Assembly: GCA_008933025.1 (NCBI GenBank)
Contig: WBXI01000020.1
Coordinates: 1-32,372 of the forward strand
Direction: 5' to 3'
Origin: Verrucomicrobiota bacterium
GTDB taxonomy: Bacteria; Verrucomicrobiota; Verrucomicrobiia; Limisphaerales; UBA9464
DNA: 32,372 nt
Shown here piece by piece: positions 15,662-22,622 of this stretch. Within the stretch, counting starts at the first letter, position 1, and the number at the start of each line of letters is the position of its first letter. The notes beneath the pieces are model-generated. The model saw nothing but the letters and a program-made list of their open reading frames with translations, was not told the DNA's origin and made no database searches. The position numbers and the translations under genes are program-made.

Positions 15662-17206
15662 ATGAATCCCATGGACCCCGAGCCCGGCGTCAACCGGCGC
15701 GACGCGCTGAAGGCCATCGCGGCCCTCGGCACCGGCGCCGCCCTGGCCGGCTGCGCCACCCCGGCCCCATCCCGCTCCCATGCCCGGAGGGATCCGGACC
15801 TCATCCGACGCGAGAACGCCCGGCCAGGCACCCGGGATTGGATGCTGGTCAATACCCGTGTCGATCCGGCCACCAAATGGCGGTGCCCTTGGATCGAGGG
15901 TTATTGTTCTCATACCAGCATCCGGGCGGGCGAGCGGCTCCGGGTCCACGCCAGCACGAATCCGGCGTCTGCATTCCGCCTCGAGGTGTACCGGATGGGT
16001 TGGTACGGCGGCATGGGCGGGAGGAAGGTCGCCGAGTTCGGACCCTTGGCGGGACGGCCCCAACCCGATCCCGCGGTCGGGCCCAAGCGTCGTCGCGATT
16101 GCGCTTGGGAACCCTCGGTGGAATTCACGATTCCGCACGACTGGGTCAGCGGCGTGTACCTCGGCAAAATGACCGCCGAGCGGGAGGGCCTTCAAAGCTA
16201 CGTCGTGTTCATCGTCCGCGACGATCGTCCGGCGGATTTTCTCTTCCAGTGCAGCGACACCACGTGGCAGGCCTACAACCGCTGGCCGGACCACTACGCG
16301 CTGTACGACAACCAAGGCCAGGAATGGTGGTGGGGCGGCGACGTGCAGGTCTCGTTCAACCGTCCGTATGGCCGCTATTGCCAGATCTTCGACCAGCCCT
16401 TGTCGCAGGGTTCCGGCGAGTTCCTGCTCTGGGAATTCCCCGCCGCCTTCTGGCTGGAACAGCATGGCTACGACGTGACCTATGTCTCCAACCTCGATAC
16501 CCACGGGGACCCGGCGGGATTGCGCCGCGCGCGGGGACTGCTCTCGGTCGGCCACGACGAGTATTGGTCGATCGAGATGTATCGCCACGTGGAGTCGGCG
16601 GTGAAATCCGGCCTGAACGTGGCGTTTCTCTCGGGCAATGCCGTGTGTGGGAAGATCCTCTTTTCGGCGGACGACCGGGGTGTGAAAGAACGCGTGTTCG
16701 AGCGGGTCGGGGTCTATGGACCGCCGGGCGGCACCCGGGAATTCGTGGCCATGAACTCGCTCCCCCACGAGCGACCGTACGCCAACGAACTGGAGGGCGC
16801 CCACAGCACCGGCCCGGTGACCGGCGGCGCGGATTGGACGTGCGCGGCGCCGGACCATTGGTTGTTCGCGGGGACCGGCATGAAGCGCGGGGATTCGGTG
16901 CCCGGGCTGGTGGGATGGGAGTGGCATGGTGATCCGGCACCGATCCCGGGTCTGGAGATCGTTGCGGAGGGCCCGACGTTCGGTGCGCCGGGCAAGCCCA
17001 ACGACGGACATTTCACGGCAACGATCTATCCGGGACCCCGCGGCAACGTGGTGTTCAATGCCGCGACGATCTGGTGGGCGGAAGGTTTGAGCGCGCCCCC
17101 GGGTTATATGCGGCCGTCGGTCTACACCTCGCCCCAAGGTCCAGACGCACGGGTGCAACGCATCACCGCCAACCTTCTGGAGCGGATGCGGCGGTCCGGA
17201 GCGTGA
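15662..17206 (+). CDS. Tat-exported lipoprotein related to the N,N-dimethylformamidase large subunit
   Basis: The 514-residue product begins with a twin-arginine motif (NRRDALKA, 11-18), a hydrophobic stretch and the lipobox LAGC with Cys31. It should therefore be exported folded by Tat and lipid-anchored. The rest resembles the N,N-dimethylformamidase beta-subunit family: FRLEVYRMGWYGGMGGRKVAE, QCSDTTWQAYNRWPDHYAL, LLSVGHDEYWSIEMY and NVAFLSGNAVCGK. Classical DMFase is a cytoplasmic iron amidohydrolase with a small partner subunit. No such partner is visible here, so the substrate, and whether it is an amidase at all, are open. It follows ilvN by 66 bp on the same strand. The ATG at 15671 is an alternative start. 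Confidence 0.82.
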   Translation: MNPMDPEPGVNRRDALKAIAALGTGAALAGCATPAPSRSHARRDPDLIRRENARPGTRDWMLVNTRVDPATKWRCPWIEGYCSHTSIRAGERLRVHASTNPASAFRLEVYRMGWYGGMGGRKVAEFGPLAGRPQPDPAVGPKRRRDCAWEPSVEFTIPHDWVSGVYLGKMTAEREGLQSYVVFIVRDDRPADFLFQCSDTTWQAYNRWPDHYALYDNQGQEWWWGGDVQVSFNRPYGRYCQIFDQPLSQGSGEFLLWEFPAAFWLEQHGYDVTYVSNLDTHGDPAGLRRARGLLSVGHDEYWSIEMYRHVESAVKSGLNVAFLSGNAVCGKILFSADDRGVKERVFERVGVYGPPGGTREFVAMNSLPHERPYANELEGAHSTGPVTGGADWTCAAPDHWLFAGTGMKRGDSVPGLVGWEWHGDPAPIPGLEIVAEGPTFGAPGKPNDGHFTATIYPGPRGNVVFNAATIWWAEGLSAPPGYMRPSVYTSPQGPDARVQRITANLLERMRRSGA

Positions 17207-17367
17207 CGGCCCTTTCGGCTGTCGCCGGGTCCGGGCCCGTCTCGATATATAAGGAGTGCGGGCGGAGCGACGGGCCGGCCGCGGTTTGGAACGCCGGAGC
17301 CAACGAGGCCTCCGCAGAAAGGGCCCGTCGACCGGAAGGGTTTCGCGGAGACCGGCCATTCGGAGAC

Positions 17368-17399
17368 AAAAAAAGAGGCCGGGCACTGGGCCCGGCCTC
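17368..17399 (-). terminator. Strong intrinsic terminator of the beta-helix protein gene
   Basis: GAGGCCGGGC and GCCCGGCCTC form a perfect 10-bp stem with a 5-nt loop (17375-17399). On the minus strand this is followed by seven U residues (plus-strand A run 17368-17374). It lies 28 bp after the stop codon at 17427 and faces the convergent DMFase-like gene. The remaining 17207-17367 holds no gene; it includes an AT-rich GATATATAAGGAG at about 17244-17256 of unknown meaning. Confidence 0.92.
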
Positions 17400-17426
17400 C
17401 TGGTTTGGATTCTATTCGAATGCCGC

Positions 17427-20400
17427 TTACTGCGCGGTGCGATAGAACTTGGCCGCCGCCGTCGTCGGGACCGTGATCGGGCTGCTGCCGGCGACCGGCA
17501 GATAGGTGCCCGTGAGGGTGTCGGAGGCCTGCAGGCTGCCGGTGAAGGTGATCTTCAGGCTGCCATCGGGATTGCGGGTCACCCCGACCGTCGGCTTGGC
17601 GAGTGCCGAGATCGTCGGATCCTCGGCGGGACTCGGATGCGAGAACACGGTGTAGAAGTTGATCTCCTTCAGCGGTCCGCCGGTGTTGGCGTTGACCTGC
17701 GCACCGAGCGCCGGCTTGTTCGCCAGGTTGATCTGGCCCTTGGCCGCCACGCAGATCTGCTTGGTGGTCATCGCGACCGTCATGCCGACCGAGGTGATGT
17801 CACCCGTCTTCGCCGCGTTGATGAACGGGAAGAAGCTGGGGGTCAGGGCCGAGAACGTCATGGTGGCGCCGTCCAGCGCCAACACACGGGCAGCCACCTG
17901 CTGCAATTCATAGCCGTCGGGCTGGGATACCCACGAGGCCGTGACGCGGTTCAATGCGTCCACCGCGAGGTTGGCCCGGTCGAAACCACCGGCGAAGGCG
18001 GGTTCGCTGACGTCGAAGGTGGCCACGCGGCTCGCGTCGCGGGTGTCCCAGGCGACGATCCTGACAACCGCCGCGTCGGTCACCTTGCCCAGCAAGAACA
18101 CGTAGGGCGAATTGATATGGCTCGCGATGCGCGTGCCGTCGCCACGACCGGTGTCGAAGCTGGACCCGGAGGAATTCTGCGGGATGGTGTCCTCGAAGTG
18201 CCCGTCGTTGTCATACAGGTAGATGACCCGGGTGCCCGAGCCGTCCTGCGGTTTGCAACGGATCGCAAAGCCGCCCTTGTACGCGGCGACGTTCGACCAG
18301 ATGTCGCTGGCCGCGACCACCCACGTGTCCTTCACGACCGTGCCATCCGGGGCATAGATCGTCGCCACGACGGCGTCCGACGTGGTGACGACCACGCGGG
18401 AGTTGTCCTGGACGACGGAGAGGAAGTTGCCGTTGTCGAGTGCAACCACTTCGCCGCCGAAACGGGAGATCTGGTTGCCGGCCGGGGTGCCGGTGGTACG
18501 ACGACCGTTCGCGGAATCGGACGCCTTCATCAGCGGCGTCGGGGTCAACGTCGTGGTGTCGAGGTTGAAGATCTGGACGGTGCCATAGCGACCATCGACC
18601 AGACGGTCGAAGCCCAGGTTCCAACGGTTGTCCGAACCGAACTCCGCGAGCGTGTGCGGGGAAGCTTCGGCACCCACGATGTAGTGGGTGGCACCGATGC
18701 GCTTGTCGCCGGTCACGCGGCCGGGATTGCCGTTCTGGCGCGAGGCGTTGATCGGACCCTTGAACGGCGTCTTGTTGTCGGCATAGAAGCCTTCGACCGT
18801 CTTGCCGGCCTTGCCGTCGACCGGCTGGAGGGCGACCACGAAGCGCTGCTTGTCGATCGTGCCATCGGCGAAGGTGTTGCCTTCGATCAGGAAGGTCGAA
18901 TTGCCCAGAACGCCCGAGTTGGGCTCCCAATTGCCGAGAGCGTCGTTGTCGGGAACAATGATGGGCTTGTCGGACACGATGCGGGTCAGGCCGAGGGATT
19001 CGACGCTGCCCGGGACGAGCACGGGGACGTCGGCAACGATCGCCGCAGACAGGGGGGCGGTGATCGAGTTGGTGCCCGGAGTGCCACCCGTGGTTGCCTT
19101 GGTATAGGTCACGGCGATGGCGATGGAATCGCCCGGCGCGATCTTCATGCCCCGGAGATCCACGCGGAACTTGTTGTCCGCACCATCCGTATCGCCGGAT
19201 CCACCTTCGACGAACGATCCCGCGTACTTGCCGGGAAGATTCAGGCCCTTGTCGGCCGCCTTGGGATCGATGACATAGACGTCGACCACGTGCTTGGCGT
19301 ACTTCGCCACATTGGGAGCGGGAACGGTGCCGGTCATGATGCCGTTGACCACCGTCGAGATCGTCGGCGTCACACCGGCGACGGGATCAAGGATGGCACC
19401 CGCGTAGTAGGTGTCGTACAGGCGGCCGTCCTCGCCGTCCGCGAACGGGAATGCCGTGAACGAATTGTCCACGAAACGGTTGCGGCGGGCAACGATGGGA
19501 GATGTCAGGCCGGTCTGCACGAAGCGACTACCCTGGACGCCGTAGACCAAGTTGCCCTCGATGTCATCGCTCTTGCCGTCGCCGTTCGATCCCACGCGCA
19601 CCTGGGCATTGCTGCCCGGAAGCGAGATCAAATCCGGAACCTTCACCTGCAACGCCGGCTGGACCGTGGTGCCGTCCACGCCCACGCCGAAGTAGTTGCC
19701 GGCGATGACCACGTTGCTCGCATCGCTGTAGAACTCGATGTCGTGCTTGTAGGCGGGATGGGCGACGATGTTGCGCTCGTTGCCGTCGCTGACTCCGTTG
19801 CCGTCGGTGCCGATGATGGTATTGGCACACGACCGGCCGTTCTCCATGAACTCGACCGTGTCGTTGCCGCCGTTGGGAACCGCGAGATAGGTATCCAGCA
19901 GGGCCTCGACATCCGCGAAGGTCAGACCATCCGGGAACACGTTGACGTAATTGCCGGAAATGCGCAGGTCGGGTGCCTCGATGCCGAAGGCAACATGGGT
20001 GCCGACGACCACGTTGAATTCCTGGACGTCGTTCAAGCCGTCACCGTCGGTCCCGATGGTAAGCCCACTCGAGTAGACGGGGTTCTGGTTGTTGGCATCC
20101 CGCCACCGGTAGGCCGCGACGGCATCGGTGATCGGCTTGATGTTCTCCTGGGTATAGGCTTCGCCCGGCTTGAGGCCGAACCAGCAACCCTGCACCTTCG
20201 CGTTCTTGGCTTCCTTGACCAGCGCGACGGCGTAGACGTTGGGGTCGGCGGTGCTTCCAGCCACGTACCGGCCGATGAAAGCGAGGCCGCGCACCCGGAA
20301 TCCGTCGCCTTCGAGGACGCCGAGGACGGCGTTTTCGCTGTCGCCGTACCCGGAATAAAGAAGACGCGTCGAACGGCGCACCAACAAATCGGGATTGTTG

Positions 20401-20786
20401 ACGTCGGGGCTCGGCAGGGTGTCGTCCGGGCTCGAATCGAGCACGATGTCGATCACGGCGTTGTTGCCACCCAGGATGCCGTTGCTGTTCGGCTTCGAGC
20501 CCGGCTGGGAATAGCCGTCGATGTATACGTTGTTGGCGGTGATCAACGGATAGCCGCCCAAGGGGGTGACGATCACGTGGGGCCCGGCGCCGGGGATGTT
20601 GAACTTGATGACATCGCCATCGGCCAGCGACGCGATGGCCGCCTTCAACGAGGTTTCGCCGGCTCCCGGCGAAACGTTGTTGACCGTGTTGACGACGATG
20701 TCCTTCGCGTGAAGGCCGAGTCCGCCCGACAATAGCAAGAGCGAGGCGAGCTGTGGTTTCAGGTATCTGGTGTGGAGACGTTTCAT
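17427..20786 (-). CDS. Large secreted right-handed beta-helix protein
   Basis: The 1119-residue product has a signal peptide (KPQLASLLLLSGGLGLHA, cleavage near 27). The first domain opens with TSLKAAIASLADGDVIKFNIPG and contains YIDGYSQPGS, the pattern of secreted parallel beta-helix proteins. Within it, GTDGDGLNDVQEFNV (245-259), GTDGNGVSDGNERNI (326-340) and GSNGDGKSDDIEGNL (399-413) are three copies of a Ca-loop-like repeat. The C-terminal part looks like a beta-sandwich or propeller (about 690-1050). The last 45 residues (GSLQASDTLTGTYLPVAG to KFYRTAQ) are of a type frequent at the end of verrucomicrobial exported proteins. No catalytic motif is recognised. The ATG at 20786 is chosen for its signal peptide; the open frame upstream to 20867 is not needed. 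Confidence 0.88.
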   Translation of the reverse strand: MKRLHTRYLKPQLASLLLLSGGLGLHAKDIVVNTVNNVSPGAGETSLKAAIASLADGDVIKFNIPGAGPHVIVTPLGGYPLITANNVYIDGYSQPGSKPNSNGILGGNNAVIDIVLDSSPDDTLPSPDVNNPDLLVRRSTRLLYSGYGDSENAVLGVLEGDGFRVRGLAFIGRYVAGSTADPNVYAVALVKEAKNAKVQGCWFGLKPGEAYTQENIKPITDAVAAYRWRDANNQNPVYSSGLTIGTDGDGLNDVQEFNVVVGTHVAFGIEAPDLRISGNYVNVFPDGLTFADVEALLDTYLAVPNGGNDTVEFMENGRSCANTIIGTDGNGVSDGNERNIVAHPAYKHDIEFYSDASNVVIAGNYFGVGVDGTTVQPALQVKVPDLISLPGSNAQVRVGSNGDGKSDDIEGNLVYGVQGSRFVQTGLTSPIVARRNRFVDNSFTAFPFADGEDGRLYDTYYAGAILDPVAGVTPTISTVVNGIMTGTVPAPNVAKYAKHVVDVYVIDPKAADKGLNLPGKYAGSFVEGGSGDTDGADNKFRVDLRGMKIAPGDSIAIAVTYTKATTGGTPGTNSITAPLSAAIVADVPVLVPGSVESLGLTRIVSDKPIIVPDNDALGNWEPNSGVLGNSTFLIEGNTFADGTIDKQRFVVALQPVDGKAGKTVEGFYADNKTPFKGPINASRQNGNPGRVTGDKRIGATHYIVGAEASPHTLAEFGSDNRWNLGFDRLVDGRYGTVQIFNLDTTTLTPTPLMKASDSANGRRTTGTPAGNQISRFGGEVVALDNGNFLSVVQDNSRVVVTTSDAVVATIYAPDGTVVKDTWVVAASDIWSNVAAYKGGFAIRCKPQDGSGTRVIYLYDNDGHFEDTIPQNSSGSSFDTGRGDGTRIASHINSPYVFLLGKVTDAAVVRIVAWDTRDASRVATFDVSEPAFAGGFDRANLAVDALNRVTASWVSQPDGYELQQVAARVLALDGATMTFSALTPSFFPFINAAKTGDITSVGMTVAMTTKQICVAAKGQINLANKPALGAQVNANTGGPLKEINFYTVFSHPSPAEDPTISALAKPTVGVTRNPDGSLKITFTGSLQASDTLTGTYLPVAGSSPITVPTTAAAKFYRTAQ

Positions 20787-20864
20787 GGCATGTGACAATG
20801 CTGAACGATGGGCTACGTGGTGTGTTGGAGAAATACACGCACAGCCGTTGCCAGCGCAATACCG

Positions 20865-20885
20865 CATTTTGGTGAACCCAAAATG
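20865..20885. repeat. Perfect 8-bp inverted repeat upstream of the beta-helix protein gene
   Basis: CATTTTGG (20865-20872) and CCAAAATG (20878-20885) flank a 5-bp spacer, about 80-100 bp before the beta-helix ATG. A second small hairpin, GGGTGC/GCACCC, lies at 20899-20913 just after the ABC ATPase stop and is followed on the minus strand only by TTTC. The first could be an operator and the second a weak terminator. Neither assignment is firm. Confidence 0.35.
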
Positions 20886-20924
20886 GGATGGGGTGAAAGG
20901 GTGCGCCGCACCCCGCGGAGGCCG

Positions 20925-22418
20925 TCAACCGTCGGCCCTCAGGCCCGACATGAGACGCATCAGGCGCACCTGCGAGAATTCCGGGCGCGCCAATTCCCCC
21001 ATCGGGCTGCCCTCCCGCAACACCAGGATGCGGCGACTCAGGTTCATCACCTCCGGCAGCTCGCTGGAGATCACCAGGATCGCGAGTCCCTCGCAGGCCA
21101 ACTCGTCGAGCAACCGGTGGATCTCGGCCTTGGCCCCGACATCGACCCCGCGGGTCGGCTCGTCCACCACGAGGATGTCGCAGCGTCGGGCGAGCCATTT
21201 TGCGAGCGCGATCTTCTGCTGGTTGCCGCCGGACAGCCCGGCGACGCCGGCCTCGATCCCGGGTGTCTTCACCCGAAGCCGGTCGCGGTATTCGGTGGCC
21301 AAGACCCGCTCGGCACGGCGATCGACAACCCCGGCCCGACTGATCCGGGGCAAGACCGCCAGCGAGGTGTTCTCGCGGCAGTTCATCGCGAGGACCAACC
21401 CGAGTCGTTTCCGGTCCTCGGGAAGCAACCCGATGCCGGCGGCGAGCGCGGCCTGGACATCGCCCAATGGCAATGGCCGGCCATGGACCTCGACCGAGCC
21501 CGTGGCCAGTGGATCGAGCCCGAAAACGGCCTGGGCGACCTCGCTGCGTCCGGCGCCCACCAGGCCGGCCAGACCCAGGACCTCGCCGCGGCGCAGGGAA
21601 AACGAGACGTTCTCGAACTTTCCGGGAGAAGAGAGGTTCTCGACCCGCAGCACTTCCTCGCCGGGTTCGCGGCTCAAGTGCCGTGGATCGTGGGCCTCGA
21701 TGTCGCGGCCGATCATCGCGTGGATGACCCGCTCGGGATCGGTTTGGCCGGTCGGGAGAGTGGAGACGTGGTGACCGTCCCGAAGCACCGTGATGGTGTC
21801 GCAAAGCCGGAAGATTTCCTCCATGCGATGCGAGACGTAGAGCAGGGTGATACCGCGGGCACGCAGGTCGGCGAGCAAACCGAACAAGTGCTCGCTTTCC
21901 GCCGCGGAGAGCGAGCTGGTCGGTTCGTCCATGACCACGATCCGGGCGCCGGTCCCGATGGCAGCGGCGATCTGGACGATCTGCTCCTGCCCGGTGGAGA
22001 GTCCGCCGATCGGTTGGTCGACGTCGAATTGCGCGCCGATTTGCCGGAGGCATCCGCGGGCGAACTCGCGCATGCGGCCGCGATCGACCCACCCGGCGCG
22101 GTTCGGCAGTGCGCCCAGGCAAAGGTTTTCGGCGATGGAGAGGTTCGGGCAGAAGGCGAGCTCCTGGTGGACCATGGCAATGCCATGCCGACGGGCCGCC
22201 AAGGGATCCGCGGCAACGATTGCTTGGCCCTCCAACCGGATCTCGCCCCCGTCGGCCGTGTACACGCCGGCGAGGATTTTCCCGAGCGTGCTCTTGCCGG
22301 CACCGTTTTCACCCATCAGGGCATGGCAACTGCCGCGGTCCACGTCGAAGCCGACGTCGTCCAAGGCCAAAACGCCGGGGAAGCGCTTGGTGATGCCGCG
22401 GAACGAAAGGAAAACCAT
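20925..22418 (-). CDS. Sugar-type ABC transporter ATPase with two nucleotide-binding domains (RbsA/MglA-like)
   Basis: The 497-residue product has the tandem ATPase layout of RbsA/MglA/XylG. The first domain has Walker A GENGAGKST (36-44), the signature LSTGQEQIVQIA and Walker B IVVMDEPTSSLS. The second has the degenerate P-loop GLVGAGRSE typical of this family, signature LSGGNQQKIALAKWL and DILVVDEPTRGVDVG. It would energise import of a monosaccharide or similar solute (carbohydrate uptake class 2). No permease or periplasmic sugar-binding gene is adjacent; the neighbours are two large secreted proteins, so it is an orphan in this window. The frame is open upstream to 22619, but the ATG at 22418 (MVFLSFRGITKRFPGVLAL) gives the standard N-terminus. 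Confidence 0.95.
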   Translation of the reverse strand: MVFLSFRGITKRFPGVLALDDVGFDVDRGSCHALMGENGAGKSTLGKILAGVYTADGGEIRLEGQAIVAADPLAARRHGIAMVHQELAFCPNLSIAENLCLGALPNRAGWVDRGRMREFARGCLRQIGAQFDVDQPIGGLSTGQEQIVQIAAAIGTGARIVVMDEPTSSLSAAESEHLFGLLADLRARGITLLYVSHRMEEIFRLCDTITVLRDGHHVSTLPTGQTDPERVIHAMIGRDIEAHDPRHLSREPGEEVLRVENLSSPGKFENVSFSLRRGEVLGLAGLVGAGRSEVAQAVFGLDPLATGSVEVHGRPLPLGDVQAALAAGIGLLPEDRKRLGLVLAMNCRENTSLAVLPRISRAGVVDRRAERVLATEYRDRLRVKTPGIEAGVAGLSGGNQQKIALAKWLARRCDILVVDEPTRGVDVGAKAEIHRLLDELACEGLAILVISSELPEVMNLSRRILVLREGSPMGELARPEFSQVRLMRLMSGLRADG

Positions 22419-22565
22419 GGGACGTGGGGACCGTAGTGCCGGGGGTACCCCGCGCGAAAGAAGGAAGCTCCGCCGGGGCATTCCCGGCGGTGGAAGGCGG
22501 GCGGGGAATCTTTCGGACGACGACAACGAGACGGCAGCGGCCCAAGGCCGGCGGGGATGTCCGCA

Positions 22566-22602
22566 AACAAAAGGGCGGCGGGGCCCATGCCCACGCCGCC
22601 CT
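22566..22602 (-). terminator. Intrinsic terminator of the PKD-domain protease gene
   Basis: AGGGCGGCG (22572-22580) and CGCCGCCCT (22594-22602) form a 9-bp stem, with an inner GGG/CCC extension. On the minus strand it is followed by TTTTGTTT (plus-strand AAACAAAA). It begins 21 bp after the stop codon at 22623. The remainder of the gap to the ABC ATPase start (22419-22565) shows no gene. Confidence 0.82.
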
Positions 22603-22622
22603 CGGCCACCGAACGACAACGC

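Noticed and set aside
14717-17386. Minus-strand open frame of 889 codons covering ilvN and the DMFase-like gene
   Set aside because: It is antisense to two well-supported genes, of Arg/Pro/His-rich composition, without family motifs.
17256-20735. Plus-strand open frame of 1159 codons opposite the beta-helix protein gene
   Set aside because: It is rich in Arg, Asp, Gly, Val and His with no domain, signal or start context. The minus-strand frame has a signal peptide, repeats, a proper C-terminus and a terminator. The open frame follows from high GC content.
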